The notes: generated by a model not told the origin, from the letters alone. Shown: positions 19,319 through 28,822, counted from the first letter of the stretch. The stretch is 64,000 bases of DNA from Bacillus sp. USDA818B3_A (GCF_009928415.1 NZ_JAABNN010000001.1:590086-654085), one strand, 5' to 3'. Made by a program: numbers and translations.

Positions 19319-20284
19319 TTACCACAGACTGTTTCCAGAGATTCTTTTAGCTAATACATTTGCCAGGATAAGAAGTATCAAGTTTACAACAGAGTTAAAT
19401 AACCCTATCGCTCCAGCAAAGCTGTAGTTTGCATTGAGAAGACCCATTTTGTAGACATAGGTTGACAGCACCTCTGAAGTATCCAAATTAAGCGGGTTTT
19501 GCATTAAAAATATTTTTTCAAACCCAACTCCCATAACGTTTCCAACTGTTAAAATTAATACAATCGTAATAGCCGGCATTATCCCTGGCAGATCTACATG
19601 AATAATTTTTTGCAGTCTCGATGCTCCATCTATTTTTGCTGCTTCATATAAAGAAGTATCAATTCCTGCAAGAGCGGCTAGATAAATAACGGCTGAATAA
19701 CCCGTAAATTGCCAAACGTCTGACCAAACATAAATGGAACGAAATATTCCAGGATCCCCCATGAAATTGATGGAATTTAACCCAATCGCTTCTAAGAGTT
19801 GATTAAAAATTCCTAGCCTTGGTGATGTCAATACTATAATCATAGAAACTAATACAACAGTAGAGATGAAATATGGAGCATAAGTTACAATCTGTACAAA
19901 TTTTTTGAAACGGCCTTGGCGGATTTCATTAAGGGCTAACGCTAAAATGATTGGCAGCGGGAAGCAAGCTGCAATATTATACAAACTTATAAACAATGTA
20001 TTCTTAATCAGATCCCAAGCCGCCGGATTGTCAAAAAATAGTTTAAAGTACTTAAGTCCCACCCACGGGCTTCCCATGATTCCTTGAACCACACTGTAAT
20101 CCTTAAACGCAATAATAGTTCCAAGCATGGGAATGTACTTAAATATAATAAAATAGAGGACGGAAGGAATAATCAGTAAATAAAACTGCCAATGTTTTCG
20201 CAGGCTTTTCATCGCCTTGCCACTGCCGACTTTTCTTTTTTTGGATACCGAAAGTGATTGTTGATTTACTGTTACCGTTTTCAG
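19319..20284 (-). CDS. ABC sugar importer permease (LplB-type), apparent CTG start
   Basis: 297 aa from the first ATG (20212), or 321 aa if translation starts at CTG 20284. It has six membrane segments (the first WQFYLLIIPSVLYFIIFKYIPM) and the EAA loop EAAKIDGASRLQKIIHVDLPGI. The only good ribosome binding site is AAGGAGG (20293-20299), 8 nt upstream of an in-frame CTG. A TAA stop lies directly before that CTG. No ATG, GTG or TTG occurs in frame between CTG and the ATG at 20212. The 24 extra residues are basic (SKKRKVGSGK), a plausible cytoplasmic extension. First gene of the operator-controlled importer operon. Confidence 0.85.
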   Translation of the reverse strand: MKTVTVNQQSLSVSKKRKVGSGKAMKSLRKHWQFYLLIIPSVLYFIIFKYIPMLGTIIAFKDYSVVQGIMGSPWVGLKYFKLFFDNPAAWDLIKNTLFISLYNIAACFPLPIILALALNEIRQGRFKKFVQIVTYAPYFISTVVLVSMIIVLTSPRLGIFNQLLEAIGLNSINFMGDPGIFRSIYVWSDVWQFTGYSAVIYLAALAGIDTSLYEAAKIDGASRLQKIIHVDLPGIMPAITIVLILTVGNVMGVGFEKIFLMQNPLNLDTSEVLSTYVYKMGLLNANYSFAGAIGLFNSVVNLILLILANVLAKRISGNSLW

Positions 20285-20380
20285 TTAAAATCCCTCCTTA
20301 TCGTTTTTCTTTGAATTTTAAGCTTTTCTACTCTAAACTTCCCTACTTCTTGATATTGATAGTGTAATAAAGGATGCTAG

Positions 20381-20394
20381 TTAAAACGCTTTCA
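20381..20394. promoter_or_regulatory. cre-like CcpA site in the importer operon leader
   Basis: TTAAAACGCTTTCA differs by one base from the good cre form TGAAAACGCTTTCA. It lies downstream of the predicted -10 box, between promoter and first gene, consistent with a carbon-catabolite roadblock. Confidence 0.55.
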
Positions 20395-20450
20395 AAATGG
20401 TTTATTCTATGAAAATTTCACAGACCACATCCTCCTCAATTTGGTTTATT

Positions 20451-20502
20451 TGTTGTTATCGATAACAACAAATTATAAGTTTAGTCTTTGTTATCGGTAT
20501 CA
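20451..20502 (-). promoter_or_regulatory. importer operon promoter with two LacI-type operators
   Basis: -10 TATAAT (20472-20477, minus strand). Directly downstream is a perfect 20-bp palindrome with core TGTTATCGATAACA (20454-20467, extended 20451-20470). Upstream, over the expected -35, lies TGTTATCGGTATCA (20489-20502), identical to the operator of the catabolic operon at 13498. The promoter is boxed in by operators. Confidence 0.68.
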
Positions 20503-20590
20503 TTACATTTATAATATTCTATATATTAAAAAAACTCAAGATAAAATAATAATTTTTCTCTTATTTAAGTGCTCTTCTATTAAAATTTTA

Positions 20591-21532
20591 TTATATAATT
20601 TTCTCCCATTGTTCAACATTACCGCTAGGCCATGATTTATTATGAATGGGAGCTAATATATCAAGTACACTATTCAATAACTCCTCATCAATTGTTTCAT
20701 TCGTCCATTTAATGTTTTTCTTAATATTTTCAACACTTGCTGTACTTACCAAAGTTGTAGGAATTATTTCGTTTTGGACGGAGTATTGGATCGCTAATTT
20801 AGATAAATCCGACCCGTTTCTTTCACAAAATTCGGCAGCCTGCTTACAAATCGTTCGGATATGCTCACTTGCAGGATGCCAGTCCGCAACAGGCTTTGAA
20901 CTTAATAATCCCATTGACAACGGAGAGGCGTTTATCAATCCTGTCTTTTTCTCTTTCAACAAAGGAATAAGAGATAGAAGGGACGTATCATTTAAAGAAT
21001 AATGACAATACGATAAAATAACGTCCAATTCTGTTTGATTGAGCACTCTATCAAAAATAGTTAGTGGCAGCCCCGATACACCGAAGAATCGTATTTTCCC
21101 TTCGCGTTTCAACTGCTGCAATACTGGTATTCCTTCCTCCATAATTTGATTGATTGAACCAAACTCAATATCATGCAGGAGCAGGATATCTACATAATCA
21201 GTCTGTAATCTTGTCAGACTTTCCTCAATACTGTCCATTATTCGCTGCTTAGAGAAATCAAACTGGTTTTCCCCATAGCGTCCAGCTTTGGTTGATAAGA
21301 TAAATTTATCTCTTGGAATTTCTCTGATTGCTTTACCAAGGACTGTCTCGGCTTTGGTTAATCCATAATATGGAGAAACATCTATTAAATTAATGCCATT
21401 ATCAATTGCCGTATGAACAGTTTTAATTCCTTCCGCCTCATCTATATGTCTAAAGACCGAGCCTAAAGAGGATGCTCCATAACTAAGGATTGATACTTCT
21501 AAGCCCGTATTTCCCAATTTTCTGTATTTCAC
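20591..21532 (-). CDS. aldo/keto reductase, probable L-fucose (L-galactose-type) dehydrogenase
   Basis: 313 aa aldo/keto reductase. The tetrad is visible: Asp and Tyr in NLIDVSPYYG, Lys in LSTKAGRYG, His in LLLHDIEFGS. The sequence strongly recalls plant L-galactose dehydrogenase and bacterial L-fucose dehydrogenase (GASSLGSVF, SYCHYSLND, NASPLSMGLL, WHPAS). L-fucose is 6-deoxy-L-galactose, so one enzyme type fits both, oxidising C1 to the lactone with NAD(P). The start is GTG at 21532, with GGAGG 8 nt upstream. It follows the lactonase gene under the same operator, giving consecutive steps: fucose to lactone, then lactone to fuconate. Confidence 0.86.
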   Translation of the reverse strand: MKYRKLGNTGLEVSILSYGASSLGSVFRHIDEAEGIKTVHTAIDNGINLIDVSPYYGLTKAETVLGKAIREIPRDKFILSTKAGRYGENQFDFSKQRIMDSIEESLTRLQTDYVDILLLHDIEFGSINQIMEEGIPVLQQLKREGKIRFFGVSGLPLTIFDRVLNQTELDVILSYCHYSLNDTSLLSLIPLLKEKKTGLINASPLSMGLLSSKPVADWHPASEHIRTICKQAAEFCERNGSDLSKLAIQYSVQNEIIPTTLVSTASVENIKKNIKWTNETIDEELLNSVLDILAPIHNKSWPSGNVEQWEKII

Positions 21533-21605
21533 TTAAAATTCCTCCATTTAGAATTGTCATGTTTTTGACCAAAGTATTTCATTAATTTTATCTGCTGGTT
21601 TTTTT

Positions 21606-22457
21606 CTATTTTAATCCGTAAAACTCCAATGCATTTCCTCCAAAGATCTTAGCTTCTTCATCTTCTGTTAATTTACCTGGCAGTGTTTCCTTCAATAGAC
21701 CATAGACTTCATCATAGCTCGCTGCCAGCAGGCATACAGGCCAATCGCTTCCAAACATGATCCGGTTTACTCCGAAAATACTGACAATGTGTTGTACATA
21801 ATCAACAAAGTCTTCTTTTTGCCAGTTTGTGTGATCAGCTTCCGTAACCATACCTGATAGTTTACAATATATGTTCGGATATTTTGCTATTTGTTCCATT
21901 TGACTTTTCCAAGGCTCCATGATTTCATCTTTGATCCTTGGCTTAGCAATATGATTAATCACTCCACGAATGGGAACTAGCTTTAATAAGGCCAATACAG
22001 CTGGCAGCTGATTTTCCTTAACTAATAGATCTACAGGCAGATCAAGTTTTACAAAATAAGAAAAGGCTTCCAAAAAAATTGGTTCTAAAACTTTATTCTC
22101 ATCCTGCATATCTTGAATCATCACCCGAATGCCACAGAATTTAGAGTTTTTTCTAAATCTATTAAGCTGTTCTTTATACGAAGGATCTTCTATATCAATC
22201 CATCCAACAACGCCTGCTATTGTTTCCGATTCGTTACTAAGCGAGAGGATGAATTCTGTTTCTTCTATGGTTGGGGCAGCTTGAACGACAATGGTTTTAT
22301 CAATCTTATTTTTTTTCAGATGTGTTTTTAAATCTTCTTCAAGAAAATCACGATACAGTGTAGTAATTTCTGGCGTTATCCAGCCGTAATCATTCCGGCT
22401 TATTTTCCAATAATGCTGGTGAGAATCAATCCGCAATTTTTTCATCCTTTCTATCAT
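21606..22457 (-). CDS. amidohydrolase (COG3618), probable L-fucono-1,5-lactonase
   Basis: 283 aa TIM-barrel amidohydrolase. It starts with RIDSHQHYWKISRNDYGWITPE (metal-site H-x-H), has a central GVINHIAKPRI with a metal His, LSGMVTEADHTNW and MFGSDWPVC with the catalytic Asp. This is the pattern of COG3618 lactonases acting on L-fucono-, L-galactono- and L-rhamnono-lactones. It is the first gene of a two-gene operon whose promoter carries the same operator as the fucose operon. The start could be ATG 22457 or an in-frame ATG four codons later; neither has a strong ribosome binding site. Confidence 0.86.
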   Translation of the reverse strand: MIERMKKLRIDSHQHYWKISRNDYGWITPEITTLYRDFLEEDLKTHLKKNKIDKTIVVQAAPTIEETEFILSLSNESETIAGVVGWIDIEDPSYKEQLNRFRKNSKFCGIRVMIQDMQDENKVLEPIFLEAFSYFVKLDLPVDLLVKENQLPAVLALLKLVPIRGVINHIAKPRIKDEIMEPWKSQMEQIAKYPNIYCKLSGMVTEADHTNWQKEDFVDYVQHIVSIFGVNRIMFGSDWPVCLLAASYDEVYGLLKETLPGKLTEDEEAKIFGGNALEFYGLK

Positions 22458-22537
22458 GTAATCTCTGATAATTTACTTATTTAGAAAGCTGATTCAAGCA
22501 AAGAATAAACAAAAGGTCTCATTCTGTTTACATTTTT

Positions 22538-22583
22538 TGTTACCGGTAACATAAATTTAACACCGAACTATTCTTTTCGTCAA
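22538..22583 (-). promoter_or_regulatory. promoter and operator of the lactonase-dehydrogenase operon
   Basis: Minus strand: -35 TTGACG (22578-22583), 18-bp spacer, -10 TAAATT (22554-22559), operator TGTTACCGGTAACA (22538-22551) two bases downstream. It matches the promoter at 13498-13542 in both boxes and in operator position. Confidence 0.74.
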
Positions 22584-22655
22584 TAAAAATTAATTTTGAT
22601 TATAATAAAATTTATGTTCCCTCAAATTATGAGAAGGACCTTATATAGATAAATG

Positions 22656-22870
22656 GCTTATGGAAAACTTATTCGGTTTAATGAAACAAGAAATGTATTA
22701 TGGAGAAGCACTGGGCCGATTTGAAGAATAAATAAAAGAGAATAGAAGAATAATTATTATAGTAACAAGCGTTTAAAGCAAAAATTGGCAGGCATGAGTC
22801 CGGTCCAATACCGTATCATACCTGCCAATTACCTTTTAAGAGACTCTAACAATTGGGGTCACCACACAGG
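22656..22870 (+). mobile_element. decayed IS3-family (IS150-group) transposase C-terminal remnant
   Basis: Translation on the plus strand gives MENLFGLMKQEMYYGEALGRFEE then a stop. After a frameshift it resumes as YYSNKRLKQKLAGMSPVQYRIIPANYLL. These are the closing segments of IS150-like OrfB integrase domains (usually ENFFGLMKQEMYYGE and KRIKxKLxGMSPVQYR). A trailing ATTGGGGTCACC resembles the ends of such elements. The 5' part, OrfA and a left end are not visible. Frameshifts and stops make it non-functional. Confidence 0.72.
22783..22830 (-). terminator. terminator of the glucuronide operon, inside the IS remnant
   Basis: AATTGGCAGG (22783-22792) and CCTGCCAATT (22821-22830) pair perfectly. 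The stem extends inward to about 15 bp with one G-U. On the minus strand it is followed by TTTTTGCTTT. It lies about 45 bp past the beta-glucuronidase stop and overlaps the degenerate transposase reading frame. Confidence 0.7.
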
Positions 22871-22874
22871 CCGG

Positions 22875-24665
22875 TTATCCCTTATAGTTAAAATTCGGTA
22901 TTTGCATCCAGCGTCTTCGCAATTCATGTGCGGCATATTTTGGTTTCCGATCACGGGTAAAAATACCTTTTTTGTTTCCTTGAGCTCGAATGACTCCTTG
23001 ACTTGTTTCGAAATCAGCAAAGTTCCACACTTGTTCACCAACAAAATGGTTAAATTCATCAAACACTTCATGATTTGCTCGATAAAATTCCACTTGGTAT
23101 TCCTCCGTAAACATGACAGGCTCCACGTCGTGAAATCCAGCGATCGTATCAGCACCATACTCTGTCATCATAAATGGCTTGTTTGGACAGCGTTTAAGCC
23201 AGCCATTTAGCTCCGAACGAAGCTTTTCTTTAGCTGCCAATAAATCACCGCCATCAGTATACCAGCCATAATACCGGTTAAAGGTGAGGATATCCAGCAA
23301 TCCCGCTACTTTATCTTTTTCCGGTGTAGAACCCATATGCGTCACAAGAGTGACTGGTCGTTTTTGTGGGTCAAGTTCTTTTGCCAGTTCAACTAGCGGT
23401 TTAAAATATTCATATGCTCCTTCTTCTTCTGAAGCAGGTTCATTTGCTACATTCCACATAACAACAGAGGGATGGTTTTTATCACGCTCGATCAATTCCT
23501 TGATCACTTGCTGATGGTGTTCGAATGTTTTTAGTTCTTTCCAGGTTTCTCTCTGAGCCATGCCACCGTTTAACATGACCATAAAATTCAAATGCAATCC
23601 AACTGCAGGTACCTCATCAATAATGACAAATCCTTCACGGTCGGCAAGCCTCATAATTTCTTCTGAATACGGGTAATGGGCTGTACGGAATGAATTGGCT
23701 CCAATCCACTTCATTAGGTTAAAGTCCATTACGTTAGCCGATTCATCGAATCCTCTTCCATGAATCGGTGTATCCTCATGCTTTCCAAAACCTTTGAAAT
23801 AAAACGGCTTATTATTAATAAGGAACTTTCCGCCCTTGATTTCTACTGTTCTAACCCCAAACGGTTGTTCATAAACATCGATTGTTTCTCCATCCGCTTC
23901 CAGCTCAACTTGAAGAGTGTACAAATAGGCATTTAGCGGCTCCCACAGTCTGACATTTGGGATGTTAATCATTCCAGAAACACCTTTTGCTTCACCTTCA
24001 ACAACTCCCGATTCATCCAATACCCTGACTATTATTTCTGCAGTACCACAAGCTTCGATAGAATAGTGGACTTGTCCATTCACCTCAGTTACAATCGTTA
24101 CATCTTTAACATAAGTGACTGGTGTAGTATAGATTTTCACCGGACGTTGTAAACCTGCGTAGTTGAAAAAGTCAAAATTAGGAGTGTTTCTTTTCACCTT
24201 ACCAACACCAGGAATTTCCTTCTCAATTACAAAGCCAACCGGTAAGGTTGTTTCATCAACAATATTGTTGACGGCAACCGTTAATCGATTTTTTCCTGTT
24301 TTTAAAAATTGATTTAGCTCTGCTTCAAATGGTAAGAATCCGCCTTTATGTTCGATAACGAGCTCCCCATTCACATAAACCTTTGCTTGATGTGTGGCAG
24401 AAGCAAATCGTATTATGATACGTTCCGATTGAAGAATAGCTGGGACCGAAAATTCCCGCTCATACCAAACCCAGCCAACATGATCGCGTATACTTGCTTG
24501 TACTCCAATATCATTGAAAGAGGAAGGAACCGCCATGCTGATAGTGCCACTTAGTTTTGACTTTTGCCAGTTTTCCTGGAAACCATTCCCCTGATCCACT
24601 TTAAAATTCCAAATTCCATTTAAATCAATAATGCTGCGCGTTTCAGTAACAATTGGATATAACAT
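22875..24665 (-). CDS. uidA: beta-glucuronidase (GH2)
   Basis: 596 aa, close to the 603 aa of the E. coli enzyme. Order: sugar-binding domain (about 10-180), immunoglobulin-like domain, then a TIM barrel from about 275. The acid/base Glu is in [13 protein letters not shown], the nucleophile Glu in [14 protein letters not shown]. The glucuronate-specific N-x-K carboxylate clamp is present in [15 protein letters not shown], which separates it from beta-galactosidases. No signal peptide, so it works on imported glucuronides. It is downstream of, and presumably cotranscribed with, the GPH symporter gene (46-bp gap). AAAGGAG precedes the ATG. Confidence 0.94.
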   Translation of the reverse strand: MLYPIVTETRSIIDLNGIWNFKVDQGNGFQENWQKSKLSGTISMAVPSSFNDIGVQASIRDHVGWVWYEREFSVPAILQSERIIIRFASATHQAKVYVNGELVIEHKGGFLPFEAELNQFLKTGKNRLTVAVNNIVDETTLPVGFVIEKEIPGVGKVKRNTPNFDFFNYAGLQRPVKIYTTPVTYVKDVTIVTEVNGQVHYSIEACGTAEIIVRVLDESGVVEGEAKGVSGMINIPNVRLWEPLNAYLYTLQVELEADGETIDVYEQPFGVRTVEIKGGKFLINNKPFYFKGFGKHEDTPIHGRGFDESANVMDFNLMKWIGANSFRTAHYPYSEEIMRLADREGFVIIDEVPAVGLHLNFMVMLNGGMAQRETWKELKTFEHHQQVIKELIERDKNHPSVVMWNVANEPASEEEGAYEYFKPLVELAKELDPQKRPVTLVTHMGSTPEKDKVAGLLDILTFNRYYGWYTDGGDLLAAKEKLRSELNGWLKRCPNKPFMMTEYGADTIAGFHDVEPVMFTEEYQVEFYRANHEVFDEFNHFVGEQVWNFADFETSQGVIRAQGNKKGIFTRDRKPKYAAHELRRRWMQIPNFNYKG

Positions 24666-24711
24666 CTTTTAAGTTCTCCTTTGATGTTTAGTTATTTTAT
24701 TTTTTGATAGC

Positions 24712-26121
24712 TTAATTTACTTCATTTCTTTTTTTGGCTAAATCTATGGTTAATTGGTTTGTTCGTTTTTTACTTAATGGATAGCCAAATGCAAATACTA
24801 CAAACACCACTAATAAAAGGATGGCAGGAATCAAGGTACCAAGGGTGTGTATTCCATTAAGGGTATTCTGACTTTGAGCTTTTACCAAGGGATTATACCC
24901 GACCGCTCCAATCGCGGCACCTCCAATACCTCCAGCAACTGCTTGTCCAACCTTACGCGCAAATGAATAGAGCGAATATACCGTTCCGTCTTCACGTAAA
25001 TCTGTTAGGTATTCATGGTAATCAACAATGTCCGTTACAAAAGCCCAAATAACTAAGTTAAAGATTCCATAGCCAAACATTCCGATGGCTAAAATTCCGA
25101 TAAATTGCATGGCTGTTAAATTTGGGAGGAGGTATAAAAGGAAGTATACGATCGCCGCAAGTAATAACCCTGCTGAGGCGATTTCCTTTTTACCAAATTT
25201 CGCTACTAAAGGTTTAACTAGCGGCATACCTATGAACACGGTAATTGCTTGAAATAAATTCACCAAGCTTAATGCTTTCGCATTAGCAAAATAATCCTTA
25301 AATAAGTAAGTATTTACGGTACCTATTAACATAAAGCTTACCAAAAAAATGAGTGCACCTATTAAAAACCAAATCAATGGCTTATTTCTTGAAAGACCTT
25401 TTAAAGTTTGACTAACCTTCACTTTTGGTTTTGCTGTATCATCTATTACAATTCTCTCAACGGTTAATGCGTAACATCCCATATAACAAGCGATCGCTAA
25501 AACACCGAAAATGATAGCTGTCATTAAAAAGTGATTGGCATCCGCCTTATTATCAACAAACAGAAGCATTGGTCCAAACACTCCGATGATTAATCCTGCA
25601 AGACTGGCCCCCAAACCTCTCCAGCTGGATAGTGTTGTACGTTCCACTGGATCACTAGAAATAACGGAAGCCATCGATCCGTATGGAATATTAACAGTAC
25701 TATACAACGTTCCCCAAAGAATATAAGTAACAAAAGCATAAGCAGTGTAAAAACCGTTGGACATGCCGGGAATTTGAACAAACATTAACACACCGGAAAG
25801 GACTAACGGAAATGACATTCTAAATATCCATGGTCTAAATTTGCCATTTTTTCCTGTTTCCCTTGTATCAATAAAACGCCCCCAAGTAATATCCGCCACT
25901 GCATCCCACAATCTTGCGATTAGAAAAAGACCCCCGACAGCCGCAGGATTAAGATGAAAGACATCTGTATAAAAGACCATTAAGAATGCGGCAGTAAAAA
26001 TAAAAAAGAAATCGTTTCCAAAATCACCTAATAAGTAACCCAGCTTATCCCTCATGCCAAACTTTCTAATTTCGCCTGCAGATACTGTTGTTACTTTTTT
26101 TACTTCCGTACCTAAATTCAT
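24712..26121 (-). CDS. uidB: GPH-family sugar:cation symporter, probable glucuronide transporter
   Basis: 469 aa, about 12 membrane segments. Glycoside-pentoside-hexuronide family (MelB/UidB/XynB type): GYLLGDFGNDFFFIFTAAFLMVFYTDVF at the start, DAVADITWGRFIDTRETGKNGKFRPWI in the first cytoplasmic loop, and YSTVNIPYGSMASVIS. Placed directly before uidA, so beta-glucuronides are the likely substrate. The gene starts with AGGGGGGAG upstream of the ATG and is divergent from an AraC regulator. Confidence 0.88.
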   Translation of the reverse strand: MNLGTEVKKVTTVSAGEIRKFGMRDKLGYLLGDFGNDFFFIFTAAFLMVFYTDVFHLNPAAVGGLFLIARLWDAVADITWGRFIDTRETGKNGKFRPWIFRMSFPLVLSGVLMFVQIPGMSNGFYTAYAFVTYILWGTLYSTVNIPYGSMASVISSDPVERTTLSSWRGLGASLAGLIIGVFGPMLLFVDNKADANHFLMTAIIFGVLAIACYMGCYALTVERIVIDDTAKPKVKVSQTLKGLSRNKPLIWFLIGALIFLVSFMLIGTVNTYLFKDYFANAKALSLVNLFQAITVFIGMPLVKPLVAKFGKKEIASAGLLLAAIVYFLLYLLPNLTAMQFIGILAIGMFGYGIFNLVIWAFVTDIVDYHEYLTDLREDGTVYSLYSFARKVGQAVAGGIGGAAIGAVGYNPLVKAQSQNTLNGIHTLGTLIPAILLLVVFVVFAFGYPLSKKRTNQLTIDLAKKRNEVN

Positions 26122-26161
26122 TGTTTCTCCCCCCTGATTTTCTTTTTGAAAGATTTACAAT

Positions 26162-26201
26162 AAATAAGCGCTTACAAAATGGATTATACAACTGTTATAA
26201 T
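26162..26201 (+). promoter_or_regulatory. promoter of the AraC gene with overlapping cre-like site
   Basis: A cre-like sequence with core AAGCGCTTACA (26162-26176 over the full motif, two mismatches to consensus) overlaps -35 TTACAA (26172-26177). -10 TATAAT is at 26196-26201. It lies in the divergent gap between the symporter and the AraC gene, so CcpA could act on both directions. Confidence 0.5.
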
Positions 26202-26220
26202 ATAGCAAGAAGGAATATAA

Positions 26221-27489
26221 TTGCATTATCATAATTATTTTAGCGAAGAAAGGATTTTCGATGCTATGGAGATTTCTCAGCAGATGATCGTCGCCACTTC
26301 AACCATTTTTAATTTAAACGATATCAACACATATATTGTAGAAGGAGACGGTTCCGTCCTCCTAACGTTTGAACGAAATCCCCTGCCTCCCTTTTTAATT
26401 CAACTTCAACAACAGAATTTTAACTTACTATCGATGGAGTTACAGCAAAATCCTGGACAGTGCTGTATGCTGACCAACGAATTTGGATTAACTTATTTAT
26501 CCAGCCTTTTTACAGTAAACGGAGAAGAAACTAAGCTTATTGTCAACGGACCCTTCTTACTGCAATTTCCAGATACTATTGAACTCAAAAATAAATACAA
26601 ATTGGATGAACAGAAGCTATTCATAGTGGAAGAATTCTTACGTAGTCTAAAGCTGTTAAGCACCGCCAAGATTAATAGTTTGGCAAATGTTTTAAATATG
26701 GTTCATACACTTCAGCAAGTGCCTTTACATACAGTGCATACACAAAAAGATTCTTTAGAAAAATTGAATCAATCTTATAAGGAAAACATAGTTAAAAAGT
26801 TAGATAAACAATATATTGATTTGATTGAATTAAGATACAAAATGGGTAGAGAGATCTTTCATTCTGTTCAAATGGGAGACAAAGTGAAATTAAAGGAAAA
26901 TTTATCAAAATCAGAGGGATTATTTGATTTTTCTGACCGTCTTCCAAATCGTCCAGTTCGAGTAATGAAAAATCAGCTAATCAATATAAATACTATGCTA
27001 AGAATCGCAGCAGAAAATGGAAAGGTTCCGCCGTTTTACCTTCATCATATCTCTGAGAAGTTTGCGATTCAAATTGAAAGGATCGAAAGTATCGAGGCTT
27101 TAAGAAAGCTTATTACGAACATGTTTGAGGAATACTGCGACCTAGTGGAATCTCGTGCTGTTTCAGGTTATTCCCTTTTGATCCAAAAAGCAGTGAGCTA
27201 TTTATCTACTAACTTCGATGAATCTTTCAGTCTCGAGAAAATTTCCAAACATTGTCATACACACCCTTCCCATTTGTCCAGACAATTCAAAAAGGAAACC
27301 GGCATGACACTCACCTCTTTCATGCATAAACGAAGAATTGAGGAGGCAAAGGTCTTATTGAAAAATGAACTTACCTCCATTGACTTGATAGCAGGATACG
27401 TCGGATTTAATGATGCCGTCTATTTCACTAGTGTGTTTAAAAAGTTGGAAGGGCGTACACCTACAGAATTTCGGAATTCAAGGAATTAA
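26221..27489 (+). CDS. AraC-family regulator of the glucuronide genes
   Basis: 422 aa with a long N-terminal region (1-310) of no obvious cupin type; it resembles sensor regions of YesN-like or PocR-like regulators. The C-terminal AraC domain is clear (SLEKISKHCHTHPSHLSRQFKKETGMTLTSFMHKRRIEEAK and IAGYVGFNDAVYFTSVFKKLEGRTPTEFR). The start is taken as TTG at 26221 with AAGAAGGA 6-7 nt upstream; an ATG at 26266 is the alternative. Divergent from uidB-uidA, so it most likely activates them in response to a glucuronide or metabolite. Confidence 0.82.
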   Translation: MHYHNYFSEERIFDAMEISQQMIVATSTIFNLNDINTYIVEGDGSVLLTFERNPLPPFLIQLQQQNFNLLSMELQQNPGQCCMLTNEFGLTYLSSLFTVNGEETKLIVNGPFLLQFPDTIELKNKYKLDEQKLFIVEEFLRSLKLLSTAKINSLANVLNMVHTLQQVPLHTVHTQKDSLEKLNQSYKENIVKKLDKQYIDLIELRYKMGREIFHSVQMGDKVKLKENLSKSEGLFDFSDRLPNRPVRVMKNQLININTMLRIAAENGKVPPFYLHHISEKFAIQIERIESIEALRKLITNMFEEYCDLVESRAVSGYSLLIQKAVSYLSTNFDESFSLEKISKHCHTHPSHLSRQFKKETGMTLTSFMHKRRIEEAKVLLKNELTSIDLIAGYVGFNDAVYFTSVFKKLEGRTPTEFRNSRN

Positions 27490-27562
27490 TGCAGATATAA
27501 AAGGAAAAAAGATAGGATGAGACGTGGTCTCTCCTATTATGGTTTCCAACACTTTTATTTAT

Positions 27563-28822
27563 CTAACGTAGTACCAACTGCTCTTCAAAGAATTCAACAC
27601 AATTCCGGCCCTTCGATTTTGATTGATAAAGGGCACGATCTGCATCCTCCATTAACTGTTCTATCTCTACCTCATTACTAACAAACCCAGAAGCAATACC
27701 AATACTAATCGTAACGTGATTGGTAACCGGAGAATATTCATGAGGGATATTCATTTGAATGATCGCTAATCTAATGTCTTCGGCAAGCTGGTAAATCTCA
27801 AAGTCATCTAAATCATAAATAGCTACTACAAATTCTTCTCCGCCAAAGCGAGCAGTAGTACTTACAGAAGAATCTATACAAGTTTGGATTGTTTGTGCAA
27901 CTGACTTAATAACTTTATCTCCTTCAAGATGCCCGTAGTTATCATTGAATAATTTAAAAGCATCAATATCAAGCATCATCAAAGAGATTTTTCGCTTATC
28001 ATTCGTATGAGCCAAGGTTTCTCGGATATATTGTTGAAATCCTCTCCGGTTTGGTATTTTAGTTAATTCATCTATGATCGTCATTTTCTTGAGTTGTTCA
28101 TTCGCTTTTGCTAATTCCAGATTAATTTTTTCATTTTCTTCAATTTTTGATGCCAGACTAATATTCGTTTCAGTTAAGAGCATTTTATTGAAAAAATTGG
28201 TAGAATCGCTGATATATAACATTCTTGAAGCCAACCAACAAAAAAATAAAAAGACAGAAAGATTGATATAATGACCCATTACTATCGCAGTTGAAGGTTG
28301 AAAAATTGGTAAACCAATCGATAAAACAGCGATTGGGAGTATGTACAACATCAGAATTGTCCGGTTAGAAGCGTGAAAAAGAATCGATACACACATAAAA
28401 TTTACCGCAAAAGCCATGACATGCCCATAATCTTCTTGATCAACAAGTGTAACAACTGCTCCCCATACCAAAAAGAAATTGACAAAACCTAATAACCCTA
28501 ATTGAAACCGTTTGAATTGTTGTTCTGTATAAGCAGCCTTTCTTTCAAACCAACGCATATACAAAAGCATGACAGCACTCATAATTAATAAAACAAAATA
28601 TAATACTAAATAGGTGTTTAACACGAATTTCCCTTGATTTGCTGCTAACGTCGAGGACAAATTCATTAGAATAAGAATAGCTTCGAATAAAATGACGATC
28701 CGAGCAAAAAGTTTACACCGTTTAATATTTTCATGAAATAAATGTTTTTCTAGCATTTGTTGTTTTTCAAGAGAAACCTGTGGAGTTACAAACGCATAGC
28801 TAAATTTCATATTCGACCTCAT
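27563..28822 (-). CDS. membrane-bound diguanylate cyclase (GGDEF protein)
   Basis: 419 aa. About six membrane segments fill residues 38-215 (ARIVILFEAILILMNLSS, FVNFFLVWGAVVTLV and so on). A short coiled coil (ENEKINLELAKANEQLKKM) leads to a GGDEF domain at about 250-415 with the active-site signature GGEEF in ARFGGEEFVVAIYD and the substrate Asp in MLDIDAFKLFNDNYGHLEGD. It makes cyclic di-GMP from two GTP. No EAL domain and no clear RxxD inhibitory site were noticed. It stands alone between the glucuronide and phloroglucinol modules. Confidence 0.9.
   Translation of the reverse strand: MRSNMKFSYAFVTPQVSLEKQQMLEKHLFHENIKRCKLFARIVILFEAILILMNLSSTLAANQGKFVLNTYLVLYFVLLIMSAVMLLYMRWFERKAAYTEQQFKRFQLGLLGFVNFFLVWGAVVTLVDQEDYGHVMAFAVNFMCVSILFHASNRTILMLYILPIAVLSIGLPIFQPSTAIVMGHYINLSVFLFFCWLASRMLYISDSTNFFNKMLLTETNISLASKIEENEKINLELAKANEQLKKMTIIDELTKIPNRRGFQQYIRETLAHTNDKRKISLMMLDIDAFKLFNDNYGHLEGDKVIKSVAQTIQTCIDSSVSTTARFGGEEFVVAIYDLDDFEIYQLAEDIRLAIIQMNIPHEYSPVTNHVTISIGIASGFVSNEVEIEQLMEDADRALYQSKSKGRNCVEFFEEQLVLR

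Noticed and set aside
22785-23210. Plus-strand reading frame of about 141 codons beginning MAGMSPVQYR as a gene
   Set aside because: Only the first few dozen residues resemble a transposase tail; the rest is antisense to uidA. It is treated as part of the IS remnant.
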